Positions 15,476-23,986 of a DNA stretch of 63,816 nucleotides are shown here, in pieces; position 1 is the first letter of the stretch, and each line of letters begins with the position of its first letter. Location of the stretch: NCBI RefSeq assembly GCF_013033515.1, contig NZ_WQEG01000014.1:1-63816 (forward strand), given 5' to 3'. The position numbers were made by a program, and so were the translations under genes. Under the pieces are notes generated by a model. It did not search any database. It had not been told where the DNA came from and saw only the letters and a list, made by a program, of their open reading frames with translations. Source of the DNA: Ruegeria sp. HKCCA6707 (GTDB lineage: Bacteria > Pseudomonadota > Alphaproteobacteria > Rhodobacterales > Rhodobacteraceae).

Positions 15476-15991
15476 TTACGCAGCTTCCGCCTTCTCTTCG
15501 ATGGTGGAAAGGATGCTTGCGATGTTGCTTGCAGGTGCGCCAATTGCACCGGCGATGTTCGAAGCAGGCGCGCCGATGCAGCCCACGATCGAAGCAATAA
15601 GCTCTTCACGCGACGGCATTTTCGACACGGCTGTTACACCAGCCCGGTCCAGAGCGTTCTCACCCATTGCACCGCCAAGGATTTCGAACTTTTGGTTCTC
15701 CTTGGCATAGTCCTCGGCCACTTTGGCAGCTGCCACAGGGTCTTCGGAATAAGTCAGAACGGTCATACCCGTCAGCAGGTCAGCGATGCTCTCGCATGGC
15801 TTTCCGTCGAGGGCGATTTTGGCAAGCCTGTTCTTGGCAACACGCACAGACCCACCCGCTTCGCGTGCACGCGCGCGCAGGTCCTGCATCTCGGCAACTG
15901 TCAGACCGGCGTAGTGCGAAACCACTACGACGCCAGAGCTTTCGAAGATTTGGCCGAGTTCCTCGACCACTTTCTCTTTCTGGGCTCTATC
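15476..15991 (-). CDS. rplJ: 50S ribosomal protein L10
   Basis: The best start is GTG at 15991, giving an N-terminus of [14 protein letters not shown] (initiator Met) and 171 aa, the usual length for the order. A GGAGAG ribosome-binding site lies 6 nt upstream. An ATG 11 codons further upstream lacks L10 similarity and overlaps that site. L10 anchors the L7/L12 stalk. The C-terminus carries a doubled IGAPASNIA unit in the L12-binding helix region, within normal variation for the group as I recall it. Confidence 0.97.
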   Translation of the reverse strand, partial: DRAQKEKVVEELGQIFESSGVVVVSHYAGLTVAEMQDLRARAREAGGSVRVAKNRLAKIALDGKPCESIADLLTGMTVLTYSEDPVAAAKVAEDYAKENQKFEILGGAMGENALDRAGVTAVSKMPSREELIASIVGCIGAPASNIAGAIGAPASNIASILSTIEEKAEAA

Positions 15992-16338
15992 CACAGTTCT
16001 CTCCAAGTTAGGGATGTCAGACATCCCGGCTCATATTTGCCGAAGGTAAACCCCGGCGTTCAGGTCCGTTGTTACGGGATTGGCCAAAATGCGCCCGAGG
16101 ATCGAAGCCCTCAGAATTCTTTGGTCTTACCCGTCTCAGGCAGGAAATTAAGGGGTCCGAGGACACCACCCACCGTCTTGGACGAAACGAAAGAAAGCGC
16201 ACGACGAATCGCACGCTTTATTCCGCAGGTCTACTTAGGGCAGATGGCAGTGGTTTCCAAGGGGTAAATCACTTCGAAACCTCAAAATACCAGGGGCTCA
16301 CACCATTCCAGCTTTCCGGATGCGGCTCCTTGCAATCC
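15992..16338 (-). promoter_or_regulatory. rplJL-rpoBC leader region
   Basis: About 345 nt of untranslated leader separates the proposed promoter (16339-16366) from rplJ. Bacteria commonly carry an L10-binding autoregulatory leader here. The stretch contains several short inverted repeats but I could not fold it reliably, so the element is assigned by position only. The 16025-16433 stretch holds no gene on either strand. Confidence 0.35.
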
Positions 16339-16366
16339 AGCATACACGATTGTGCAAAATTGTCAG
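16339..16366 (-). promoter_or_regulatory. candidate promoter of rplJL-rpoBC
   Basis: On the minus strand CTGACA (16361-16366) and TATGCT (16339-16344) are 16 nt apart, a fair sigma70-type promoter. No clearly better pair was found between rplJ and the divergent amidotransferase gene. The -35 deviates from TTGACA in one base and the -10 is only moderate. Confidence 0.4.
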
Positions 16367-16433
16367 ATGACTTCTTTTGCTTTTTGGCCGAGTCTTGCAG
16401 CGCAGATGCGCCGCCCATTTTGAGGACCAAGGA

Positions 16434-17204
16434 ATGTGCCGAATTGCCGCCTATTCAGGGCCAAGCATACCGCTGGAAAACATCATCATCAAACCCCGTC
16501 ACTCGCTTTTGGAACAGAGTCAGCACGCCAATGAGGCCAAGCTGGCTGTGAACGGCGACGGATTTGGCATGGCCTGGTACGCGGATCAGGACAGGCCCGG
16601 CCTGTACCGCGATGTCCTTCCGGCATGGTCCGACGGCAATCTGAACGATCTGTGCCGGATGATCAAATCACCCTTGTTTCTGGCCCATGTCAGAGCTTCA
16701 ACTTTCGGCGAAGTCTCACGCTCAAATTGCCATCCGTTTACCTTTGGAAAGTGGTCCTTTGTGCATAATGGCCAGATCGGCGAATTTGGTCGCTTGAGAC
16801 GACAGTTGGAAACAACCTTGACCGATGAGCTATACGCCGCACGGCGGGGATCCACGGACTCTGAATTGCTTTTTCTATTGCTGCTTTCCAATGGCTTGGA
16901 AACGTCGGCCACCCAAGCAATACAAGCAACATTGCAGCAAATCCTGACACTTGGACATGATCGAACAGAGCCGGACAGGATGGCAGTGGCCATATCTGAT
17001 GGCTCAACCCTTTATGCGTTTCGCTATTCCACAGATCGCCGCAGCCCAAGTTTGTATTTCGGTGAGGGTTTGGATCATGGCGGTAAGGTGATTGCTTCTG
17101 AACCTCTGGACAAAGGAACCGGCACCTGGACCCCGATTGCAGAGAGCAGCTTTTTCTCGCTATCGGAAAATGTGGCGCAACACGACACTTTGACCATTGT
17201 ATAG
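16434..17204 (+). CDS. class II glutamine amidotransferase (YafJ/EgtC-like)
   Basis: 256 aa from an ATG behind an AAGGA ribosome-binding site. It starts MCRIAAYSG, so Cys2 becomes the N-terminal nucleophile after Met removal, the hallmark of Ntn-type class II amidotransferases. Further family blocks are GDGFGMAWY, LAHVRAST, CHPFTFGKWSFVHNG and STDSELLF. No synthase domain is attached, so it is a stand-alone glutaminase-type protein of the YafJ group; the acceptor is unknown. It is transcribed away from rplJ. Confidence 0.88.
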   Translation: MCRIAAYSGPSIPLENIIIKPRHSLLEQSQHANEAKLAVNGDGFGMAWYADQDRPGLYRDVLPAWSDGNLNDLCRMIKSPLFLAHVRASTFGEVSRSNCHPFTFGKWSFVHNGQIGEFGRLRRQLETTLTDELYAARRGSTDSELLFLLLLSNGLETSATQAIQATLQQILTLGHDRTEPDRMAVAISDGSTLYAFRYSTDRRSPSLYFGEGLDHGGKVIASEPLDKGTGTWTPIAESSFFSLSENVAQHDTLTIV

Positions 17205-17247
17205 AAAGAACGCCCAACCCACATGCCTGCGCCAAGGGCGGACCGCA

Positions 17248-17868
17248 TCAAGCTTTGACATGCAGATGCGCTGCGGGGTCGGCGACGGGTATTTCGTACC
17301 GCAACGTGATTTTGCCTGCGGGTAAACCAATCGCGACAACAAAATCCCACCAGGACCCTTGCGCATCATCCCAAGACGTGGCGGGGCTGTTCTGGGGGAT
17401 GTCGACCCTAAGCCTGATCTGACCGCTATCCAACGCCTCTGCCTGACCGCTCAACTTTAGGTCCGTCACCTTTTCATAGGATACGCCATCACTGTCTTCG
17501 ACGCGCACGGTCTTCAGGTGCTCCAACCAGACCTCGACCCCTTCGGCACTCAGACCTTGCGCAAACTCCATCATCGCCGAAAACTGCGCCCCGATCCAAG
17601 CCGGGCGCGTTTCAGACGTCAGAGTGACAAAGCGTTCCAAACGCCACACCTTCCAGGCGAGTAAGGTCTTGCGGGCCCAATAGACCGCTGCGGCAATGGG
17701 AACGATATTGAGCAATACCCAGTAGTTTCCCTCTGCCACCCCGGAACGCAGGGACACACTTCCAACCAGCGCGAACATCCCCAGGATCAGCATAAGCGCC
17801 ACGCTTCCCCAGAACTCTGACCTGCTGCGAGACGTCATCTCGACCGACCACCAACGCTTGTCGCGCAT
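17248..17868 (-). CDS. hypothetical membrane protein
   Basis: 206 aa with two hydrophobic segments near residues 20-40 and 48-65, then a soluble part of about 135 residues without recognisable motifs. Its ATG directly abuts the stop of the upstream 72-aa gene (TAG followed by ATG), so the two are translationally coupled. It converges on the amidotransferase gene. I do not recognise the family. The soluble domain looks cytosolic, with the membrane hairpin as anchor. Confidence 0.7.
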   Translation of the reverse strand: MRDKRWWSVEMTSRSRSEFWGSVALMLILGMFALVGSVSLRSGVAEGNYWVLLNIVPIAAAVYWARKTLLAWKVWRLERFVTLTSETRPAWIGAQFSAMMEFAQGLSAEGVEVWLEHLKTVRVEDSDGVSYEKVTDLKLSGQAEALDSGQIRLRVDIPQNSPATSWDDAQGSWWDFVVAIGLPAGKITLRYEIPVADPAAHLHVKA

Positions 17869-18087
17869 CTAGGGTTTGTTCGGAAATTCGGTCTTGGATG
17901 CGCTGCGAAATCGAAATTCGGTGCGGTCCATCAGGCAAAGAAAAAGGATCACCGCAAATATCGTAAGAAACAACACTGCGAATGGGATGACCCACCAAGA
18001 AAACTCCTGATAAGCGATGGCCGCGACCATGACGGCCATCATGCTGACCGAAACAATTCCGATGGCCCCATTTGTCGTGACTCGCAT
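17869..18087 (-). CDS. small hypothetical membrane protein
   Basis: 72 aa from the ATG at 18087, chosen because a GGAGG site lies 7 nt upstream; a longer open frame exists but has no such site and an unlikely N-terminus. Two strongly hydrophobic stretches (about residues 8-24 and 28-50) make it a two-helix membrane protein with a basic tail. It is coupled to the 206-aa gene downstream and divergent from the pentapeptide-repeat gene. The two probably form one membrane unit; function unknown. Confidence 0.65.
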   Translation of the reverse strand: MRVTTNGAIGIVSVSMMAVMVAAIAYQEFSWWVIPFAVLFLTIFAVILFLCLMDRTEFRFRSASKTEFPNKP

Positions 18088-18164
18088 TGAACAGCCTCCG
18101 ATGACCCAGGCAGAGGGCACTACCCCGCTCGCGCGCGACGCTAGGCTGACTTTGGGACAAAGAT

Positions 18165-18548
18165 ATGGCAAGTCTCGGAATAATCGGCTTTGAACAAGTC
18201 CATTGGGAGGGGGCATTTCTATATGGCGCTCAACTGGGCGGGGCAAATTTTAGCCATGCAGATGTCTACTGGGTCAATTTCAGCACAGCACACTTGGATG
18301 GGACCAACTTCGTTAACGCCGATATGCAGGGGGCAGACCTTTCAAATGCCTCATGTGTAGGAACCAATTTCCGAGACGCCAATTTGGGACGAGATAACCT
18401 TGGTGGAAGATCAAAACTTCAAGGTGCCAACCTGACTGCGGCCAAACTGGACGGCACGCAGCTTGATGGCGCTGAATATGATGCGCGGACCCCGTTTCCA
18501 GCAGGTTTCGACCCGGTCTCGTTTGGGATGGTGAAACGGGAAGATTGA
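18165..18548 (+). CDS. pentapeptide-repeat protein
   Basis: 127 aa built almost entirely of A(D/N)LXX-like units from about residue 15 to 102 (for example GANFS, GTNFV, GADLS, GTNFR, GANLT, GTQLD). This predicts a right-handed quadrilateral beta-helix. A short C-terminal tail (ARTPFPAGFDPVSFGMV) is typical of a Roseobacter subgroup. No gyrase-protection context is evident. It is divergent from the two-gene membrane unit and followed by the rplA terminator on the other strand. Confidence 0.85.
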   Translation: MASLGIIGFEQVHWEGAFLYGAQLGGANFSHADVYWVNFSTAHLDGTNFVNADMQGADLSNASCVGTNFRDANLGRDNLGGRSKLQGANLTAAKLDGTQLDGAEYDARTPFPAGFDPVSFGMVKRED

Positions 18549-18555
18549 CTAAAAC

Positions 18556-18589
18556 AAAAAAATCCCGGGCGGTTCGCACCGCCCGGAAT
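18556..18589 (-). terminator. intrinsic terminator after rplK-rplA
   Basis: On the minus strand TCCGGGCGGT and ACCGCCCGGGA form a 10-bp GC-rich stem around GCGA, followed by seven T residues. It lies 27 nt beyond the rplA stop. This shows that rplKA is a separate transcription unit from rplJL-rpoBC in this genome. Confidence 0.92.
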
Positions 18590-18615
18590 CTAGCTTCACA
18601 GCGTGTCGCCTAGGC

Positions 18616-19314
18616 TTATTCGCCCGATGCAGCCGCTACGTCCAATGTCACGCCGGGGCCCATGGTCGAGCTCAGCGCGATTTTCTTCATGTAGGTGCCT
18701 TTGGCGCCCGAAGGCTTGGCTTTGGCAACGGCCGAGATGAAAGCACGGACGTTTTCGACGAGTTTGGCTTCGTCGAACGACGCTTTGCCAACACCGGCGT
18801 GCACAACGCCGCCTTTTTCCGCCTTGAACTGAACCTCACCGCCCTTGGCTGCTTCCACGGCCGCTTTCACGTCCATGGTCACGGTGCCGACTTTGGGGTT
18901 CGGCATCAGGTTGCGGGGGCCCAGAACTTTACCCAGACGACCGACGATGGGCATCATGTCCGGGGTGGCGATGCAGCGGTCGAATTCGATGGTGCCGCCC
19001 TGAATGGTTTCCATCAGGTCTTCTGCGCCAACGATATCTGCGCCCGCTTCTTTTGCTTCGTCAGCTTTGGGGCCGCGAGCAAAAACAGCAACGCGCATCG
19101 CTTTACCGGTGCCGTTCGGCAGGCCGACAACGCCACGTACCATCTGGTCTGCGTGACGGGTGTCGACGCCCAGGTTCAGAGCGATCTCGATGGTCTCGTC
19201 GAACTTCGAAGTGGCGTTGCCTTTGACCAGGGAAACAGCTTCTTCGACCGACAGGTTTTCCTTGCCAGCGACAGCTTCGCGCGCAGCGCGGGTACGTTTA
19301 CCAAGTTTTGCCAT
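18616..19314 (-). CDS. rplA: 50S ribosomal protein L1
   Basis: 232 aa, the normal L1 length, beginning [15 protein letters not shown]. The signature region around [15 protein letters not shown] is intact. L1 forms the mobile L1 stalk that handles E-site tRNA. It lies one nucleotide after rplK and is followed by a strong terminator. Confidence 0.99.
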   Translation of the reverse strand: MAKLGKRTRAAREAVAGKENLSVEEAVSLVKGNATSKFDETIEIALNLGVDTRHADQMVRGVVGLPNGTGKAMRVAVFARGPKADEAKEAGADIVGAEDLMETIQGGTIEFDRCIATPDMMPIVGRLGKVLGPRNLMPNPKVGTVTMDVKAAVEAAKGGEVQFKAEKGGVVHAGVGKASFDEAKLVENVRAFISAVAKAKPSGAKGTYMKKIALSSTMGPGVTLDVAAASGE

Positions 19315-19315
19315 C

Positions 19316-19765
19316 TTACTTCACCTCGATGCCCATAGAGCGGGCCGAGCCCAGGATGATCTGCATTGCGCCTTCGACGTCGTTGGCGTTCAGATCTTTC
19401 ATTTTGGATTCGGCGATTTCGCGAACCTGTTTGCTGGTCACGGTGGCCACAGTCTCACGACCGGGGTTTTCCGCGCCACGCGGACGGTTCCGCTTGCCAA
19501 CCGGCTTCAGACCAGCCGCTTTTTTCAGGTAATAAGACGCGGGCGGCGTCTTGATGTCCATGGTGAAGGACTTGTCCTGATAATAGGTGATCACGGTCGG
19601 GCACGGAGCGCCGGGCTCCATGTCTGCGGTCTTGGCGTTGAACGCCTTGCAGAATTCCATGATGTTGATGCCGCGCTGACCCAGCGCCGGACCAACTGGC
19701 GGCGACGGGTTCGCCTGACCTGCAGGAACCTGCAGCTTCATTGTACCAGCAAGCTTCTTAGCCAT
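19316..19765 (-). CDS. rplK: 50S ribosomal protein L11
   Basis: 149 aa beginning [40 protein letters not shown], the textbook L11 N-terminal domain. The C-terminal rRNA-binding domain includes the region ending in the [11 protein letters not shown] tail. L11 supports factor binding and the stringent response at the GTPase-associated centre. An AAGGAAA site precedes the ATG. It is cotranscribed with rplA. Confidence 0.99.
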   Translation of the reverse strand: MAKKLAGTMKLQVPAGQANPSPPVGPALGQRGINIMEFCKAFNAKTADMEPGAPCPTVITYYQDKSFTMDIKTPPASYYLKKAAGLKPVGKRNRPRGAENPGRETVATVTSKQVREIAESKMKDLNANDVEGAMQIILGSARSMGIEVK

Positions 19766-19887
19766 TTGGTTTTCCTTTCAACTCGGACGAAACGCGTTTC
19801 GCCCAGATTATGTTGCGTGGTCCGGCCCAGGATCGCGATCCCGGCAACCTCCCACAAGAGAATCTCGCCCGAAGACGATAGAGGGGG

Positions 19888-19916
19888 CGTTTACAGAGGA
19901 TTGGTGAGGTTGGCAA
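19888..19916 (-). promoter_or_regulatory. candidate promoter of rplK-rplA
   Basis: On the minus strand TTGCCA (19911-19916) and TAAACG (19888-19893) are 17 nt apart. The -35 is good and the -10 is weak but comparable to other GC-rich alphaproteobacterial promoters. It would give a leader of about 115 nt. The rest of 19766-20144 shows no gene. Confidence 0.4.
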
Positions 19917-20144
19917 GTCGCCTGCCCTGCGACATCCGAGCAGATCGAATCGAACTTCAGCGGATTCTTACCGGATGAAGGCAATGGGTCGCTTATGACA
20001 TAACCGTGAAGTCCGCTAAGTGATTAATAAAGATAAGTTAACCTGCAGAAAACCCTGACCGCGAAGGAAACAGCCCATGCATCATCGAATTATGTATGCT
20101 TGTGTTATACTTCGGGAAAATTGGTATTTCAGTGGAGGTTAACT

Positions 20145-21377
20145 ATGCTCGTTCGTTTAATAACAACTCTAGGTGTCGCGCTATCGCTTGCCGTTACCGC
20201 GCCTCAGATCGCCCGGGCCGACGCCGGCGAAATTCTGGGAGGCGCGGTTGTTGGCGGGGTCATTGGCTATGCCATTGGCAAAGATCAGCAACGGAAAAAG
20301 CAGGCACAGACGACGCGGACCTATCGCTCTGGCATTCCTTCGACCACGCAGGGCGCGCAAACGCAAACCGCACTCAATTATTTTGGCTATAACGCCGGAC
20401 GAGTCGATGGTCAGATCGGACGCGGAACCCGCGCCGCAATCGAACGCTATCAGGCGTCAATGGGCTATCCTATCAATGGCTACGACTTTCCGCCTTACCA
20501 ATATGACCTCCTGCAGCAGGCCTACTATTGGGCGACAAGCGGTGGACAGGCGGCGACTCAACTTACCGGCCAACCGCTATTGCTGGAGTATCGCCGGCAG
20601 GTCCAAGCGGCCACTGCGCTGGCGGCCGCCCCGGTTGCTCCGGCCCCAGTTGCTCCGGCACCCGTAACGCCTGTTGTCACAACGCCCCAACCCGAAGCGG
20701 CTCCGGCGACGGAATCGACGGAAACAGCATCAAGCACCCTGCCCAGCCTGTTTTCTGGCGGAACCGCACGTCCGTCTCTGGCCAATAGCTGCAGCGCGGT
20801 CATGCTGCAAACATCGTCCAACGGTGGCTACACGACCTTGGCCAATATGTCCGATCCTGATTTCGCGCTTAGTGAACAGTTCTGTCTGGCCCGCAGCTAC
20901 GCCATGGCGGGTGGTGAGGACCTGATTCAGGACATTCAGGGACTGACGCCGGATCAGATCAGCGCCCAGTGCGCCGCGTTTGGCGAATCCCTCGCCCCGC
21001 AGGTCGCTGCGCTGTCCCTCAGCTCGAAGGCAGATGCCGAGGCGCAGATGCGTCAGTTCGCGCTGGACTCCGGCCTGAGCCCCGACAACCTGGCGGCAAC
21101 CAGCAAAGTATGCCTGGCGATGGGCTACCGGCAGGACAATATGGACGCGGCGGTTGGCTCTGCTCTGATGCTGGCGGCCATCGGCGAGCCCGCTTACGGA
21201 GAGTTGGTGGGCCACCACCTGAGAGAAGGCTTTGGCGTACAAGAGCGGCGCGATTTGGCGGTGCAGTGGTATGATGCCAGCCTGGCGGCACTCGACACCG
21301 GATCACAAGCGGTGTTCTTGCCGTCCCAGTCCGATCGGCCACAGCTCCTGCGCGCCGCGGTGACGCAGATCCAATAG
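20145..21377 (+). CDS. secreted peptidoglycan-binding-domain protein
   Basis: 410 aa from an ATG behind a GTGGAGG site; the open frame extends upstream but this start gives a clean Sec signal peptide (cleavage near ARA-DAG, residue 25). A short glycine zipper follows (GGAVVGGVIGYAIG). Residues about 70-135 form a PG_binding_1 domain (TALNYFGYNAGRVDGQIGRGTRAAIERYQ). A Pro/Ala linker then leads to a C-terminal domain with four conserved-looking cysteines of unknown fold. It is a likely periplasmic or envelope protein, monocistronic, lying between nusG and rplK. Confidence 0.82.
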   Translation: MLVRLITTLGVALSLAVTAPQIARADAGEILGGAVVGGVIGYAIGKDQQRKKQAQTTRTYRSGIPSTTQGAQTQTALNYFGYNAGRVDGQIGRGTRAAIERYQASMGYPINGYDFPPYQYDLLQQAYYWATSGGQAATQLTGQPLLLEYRRQVQAATALAAAPVAPAPVAPAPVTPVVTTPQPEAAPATESTETASSTLPSLFSGGTARPSLANSCSAVMLQTSSNGGYTTLANMSDPDFALSEQFCLARSYAMAGGEDLIQDIQGLTPDQISAQCAAFGESLAPQVAALSLSSKADAEAQMRQFALDSGLSPDNLAATSKVCLAMGYRQDNMDAAVGSALMLAAIGEPAYGELVGHHLREGFGVQERRDLAVQWYDASLAALDTGSQAVFLPSQSDRPQLLRAAVTQIQ

Positions 21378-21422
21378 CGCAGCGCACCGATCTGCGTTGA
21401 CGTCAGAACGGTCGAACCCCGA

Positions 21423-21453
21423 CGCCGCGGTGCCTGATGCATCGCGGCGTTTC
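21423..21453 (+). terminator. terminator after peptidoglycan-binding gene
   Basis: CGCCGCG and CGCGGCG form a perfect 7-bp stem with a 13-nt loop, followed by TTTCAATT. It lies 46 nt after the stop at 21377. The T-run is short, so strength is uncertain. Confidence 0.55.
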
Positions 21454-21585
21454 AATTCTAGTGAAAAGGCCTTGCTGTCCCGCTTCGTCAGCTGAGTTCA
21501 CGCAGCTTTCAACTGTCCGAACTTTTGGCAGCCGGTCTGATACCGCCGACTCTTCAATTGTCCCGACGCTGCTCATGAAAATGCT

Positions 21586-22779
21586 ATGTTGCCACCATCA
21601 CATGAACCGGATCCAATAGAGAACAAGGTCGACGCTCTGATCGAATGGATGGTTGACGGGGCCCGCCCGGCGGCGAATGCGGTCGAAATAATCGAGGGTA
21701 TCTGCACCCGTCTTCTCGATGCCGGAGTGGCAGTTGACCGGTTTGGCTTGTTCATTTGGACGTTGCACCCCAATCTGACAGGGCGCCGATTCCTTTGGAA
21801 AGCAGGTGCCGGTGTCGACAGGTTTGACGCGCCGTCACAACTGTTTACCGAAGCAATCTACACTCAAAACCCCCTTCCTCATGTAATTGAGCGGCAACAA
21901 TCCATCCGCCGTCATCTGGAAGACCCCAATTGCCCCGAGGATTACATCATCGTGGGCGAACTACGCGAACAAGGATTCACTGATTATCTGGCGCAACCAC
22001 TGATTTACATCAACGGCGATACCCATGTCTGCACTTGGTCCAGTGCTTCACCAGGTGGGTTTTCGGAACGGGATCTGGCGATCTTGAATCGAGTTCGCGG
22101 ACCGCTTGCGCGATTGACCGAAACCTACATGCTGCGGCTCGACGCTACCTATCTGTTATCAACCTATGTAGGTCGCAACGGTGGAGCACAAATTCTCGAC
22201 GGAAAGGTTCATCGCGGGGATGGCAGCAATATCGAAGCCGTCATCCTGTTTGCAGACCTCAAAGGGTTTACCCGCCTTTCGAACTCAATATCCGGCGACG
22301 CGTTGGTCAAACTTCTGAATGACACTTTTGATTGCCTTGTTCCTTCGGTCATGGATCAAGGAGGAGAAATTCTGAAATTCATGGGTGACGGTTTTTTCTC
22401 GATCTTCCCGACCCATGAGAGCCTTCCGCCAAGAACCCAAATCCTGGCAGCCAGTAGGGCCGTAAATGAAGGATTGAGTTTACTGGATGATGCGGACTTC
22501 GAGCATAAGCTGGGTGTTCGGACCGCAATCCATCACGGTCGTTTCCATTACGGGAATATCGGAGGTGGTCACCGTCTGGATTTCACAGCCATTGGTCCCG
22601 ATGTCAATTTGACGGCCAGACTGGTTTCGGCTGCCACCGAGCTGGATTGCGATCACGTCCTGTCCGAAATCGCTGCCGCGTTTCTTCCGAAACTCTGCAA
22701 ACCCGTCGGGGTCGTGCCACTCAAGGGGTTTGGTCAAGACCAAACTGTCTGGCAAATGCCCGCGCTCCAAACGCCATAG
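21586..22779 (+). CDS. class III adenylate/guanylate cyclase
   Basis: 397 aa. The C-terminal half (about residues 210-390) is a class III cyclase catalytic domain: metal-binding Asp in AVILFADLKGFTRLS, the substrate-lysine/second Asp block EILKFMGDGFFSIF, and the transition-state block GPDVNLTARL. The N-terminal half looks like a GAF-type sensory region without membrane segments, so this is a soluble cyclase making cAMP, or possibly cGMP. It runs toward nusG and ends 41 nt from it. Confidence 0.88.
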   Translation: MLPPSHEPDPIENKVDALIEWMVDGARPAANAVEIIEGICTRLLDAGVAVDRFGLFIWTLHPNLTGRRFLWKAGAGVDRFDAPSQLFTEAIYTQNPLPHVIERQQSIRRHLEDPNCPEDYIIVGELREQGFTDYLAQPLIYINGDTHVCTWSSASPGGFSERDLAILNRVRGPLARLTETYMLRLDATYLLSTYVGRNGGAQILDGKVHRGDGSNIEAVILFADLKGFTRLSNSISGDALVKLLNDTFDCLVPSVMDQGGEILKFMGDGFFSIFPTHESLPPRTQILAASRAVNEGLSLLDDADFEHKLGVRTAIHHGRFHYGNIGGGHRLDFTAIGPDVNLTARLVSAATELDCDHVLSEIAAAFLPKLCKPVGVVPLKGFGQDQTVWQMPALQTP

Positions 22780-22820
22780 ATGCGCCGCTAAAGCAACTCT
22801 TGGAGCGGTTTGAAAACCAA

Positions 22821-23354
22821 TCAGCTCTGCTTGGTCACTTGCGTAAAGTCCAACTCGACCGGTGTCTCCCGACCGAAGATCGAAACCGACACTTTCAGCT
22901 TCTGCGCCTCGTCGTCGACGCCTTCGACCATGCCGTCGAAATCTTCGAACGGGCCGTCGTTGACCTTGACCTTCTCGCCCACCTCGAAGGTGATCATCAG
23001 CTTGGGCGCTTCTTCACCTTCCTGAACGCGGTTGAGGATCTGGTTCACCTCGGCGTCGCGCATCGGCATCGGGCGGCCCTGCGGGCCCAGGAAACCGGTT
23101 ACCCGGTTGATCGAGTTGATCAAGTGATAACCCTGATCGGACATTTCCATATGCACCAGCACGTAGCCGGGCATAAAGCGGCGTTCAGTGGTGACCTTCT
23201 TGCCCCGGCGCACTTCGATCACCTCTTCGGTGGGCACCAGAACTTCGTCAATGTCATCTTCAAGGCCCTGCTCGGCCACCGACGTGCGGATCTGCTCTGC
23301 GATCTTCTTTTCGAAATTCGAAAGAACGCTGACCGAGTACCACCGTTTCGCCAT
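22821..23354 (-). CDS. nusG: transcription termination/antitermination protein NusG
   Basis: 177 aa from the ATG giving [17 protein letters not shown], the standard alphaproteobacterial start; the frame extends 14 codons upstream without similarity. An NGN domain (residues about 3-115) is followed by a KOW domain containing [15 protein letters not shown]. It couples RNA polymerase to Rho and to the ribosome. It lies downstream of secE but, unusually, is not followed directly by rplK. Confidence 0.98.
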   Translation of the reverse strand: MAKRWYSVSVLSNFEKKIAEQIRTSVAEQGLEDDIDEVLVPTEEVIEVRRGKKVTTERRFMPGYVLVHMEMSDQGYHLINSINRVTGFLGPQGRPMPMRDAEVNQILNRVQEGEEAPKLMITFEVGEKVKVNDGPFEDFDGMVEGVDDEAQKLKVSVSIFGRETPVELDFTQVTKQS

Positions 23355-23544
23355 GAACCTGTCGTCCTTGTTTCTCGTCGGGGTGGCTGTGGGCACCCCT
23401 CGTTAATTCCTATTGCGTCACCCGGAATAAAAAGCGGCGCGCAACCTGATTCGCCGCACGCCCATTCCGAATAATCATGTCACCTACTCTGACATCGTGT
23501 TCTGTGCAAGGGGGCAGTGGCGTTTGCGCCTGCCCCGCCCCGGC

Positions 23545-23742
23545 TTAGCTGAACGCGCCCAGCACCAGTTGCAAGCCACCGCGAATGCCCAGATCAACCA
23601 GCGCAAAGAACACAGCGGTCAGCGCGGCCATGATGAACACCATCACCGTGGTCAACAGCACCTCGCGACGGGTCGGCCAAACGACTTTCGAGACTTCGGC
23701 ACGGACTTGCTGGATGAACTGGATCGGGTTTGTGGTGGCCAT
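23545..23742 (-). CDS. secE: preprotein translocase subunit SecE
   Basis: 65 aa, the short single-helix form found in most bacteria outside enterics. The amphipathic segment FIQQVRAEVSKVVWPTRREV precedes one transmembrane helix (about residues 31-55). It clamps SecY in the SecYEG channel. It is cotranscribed with nusG from the promoter at 23776-23804. Confidence 0.97.
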   Translation of the reverse strand: MATTNPIQFIQQVRAEVSKVVWPTRREVLLTTVMVFIMAALTAVFFALVDLGIRGGLQLVLGAFS

Positions 23743-23775
23743 GAGGCTTACATCTCTCTGCTAGCGGGTGTTTGG

Positions 23776-23804
23776 GACATAAACGGGCATTGCGGCAATT
23801 TCAA
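23776..23804 (-). promoter_or_regulatory. promoter of secE-nusG
   Basis: On the minus strand TTGAAA (23799-23804) and TATGTC (23776-23781) are separated by exactly 17 nt, about 35 nt upstream of the secE ATG. It sits in the short gap downstream of ccoS. No tRNA-Trp gene precedes secE, although that is a common neighbour in other bacteria. Confidence 0.6.
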
Positions 23805-23823
23805 GGGCGCTTGGACTTGTCGG

Positions 23824-23982
23824 TCAAGGCTTGGGTTTGTCGTCCCATTCGTCGCTCAGGATACGCTGTGCGTCGCCGTCGGGGTCATCATATTGGTTCG
23901 ACCGAACCGTATAAATAAACGCAACCAAACCAACACCACCCAAGAGCAGAGAAATCGGGATGAGATAGGCCAGAACTTCCAT
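23824..23982 (-). CDS. ccoS: cbb3-type cytochrome oxidase assembly protein CcoS
   Basis: A 52-aa gene easily missed by length filters. The product starts MEVLAYLIPISLLLGGVGL, one transmembrane helix, followed by TVRSNQYDDPDGDAQRIL, the conserved CcoS motif in which residues YDD and the arginine are nearly invariant. It is the last gene of ccoGHIS, 4 nt after ccoI. CcoS is needed to insert cofactors into CcoN in Rhodobacter. Confidence 0.95.
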   Translation of the reverse strand: MEVLAYLIPISLLLGGVGLVAFIYTVRSNQYDDPDGDAQRILSDEWDDKPKP

Positions 23983-23986
23983 GAAC

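Noticed and set aside
15510..15580. Doubled IGAPASNIA unit in L10 as a repeat expansion
   Set aside because: It lies in the L12-binding C-terminal helix, where Ala-rich repetition is ordinary, and total length is normal.
23895..23925. GGTTCGACCGAACC, resembling a tRNA T-arm
   Set aside because: It lies inside ccoS, and no acceptor or anticodon stems can be built around it. The expected tRNA-Trp upstream of secE was looked for and not found.
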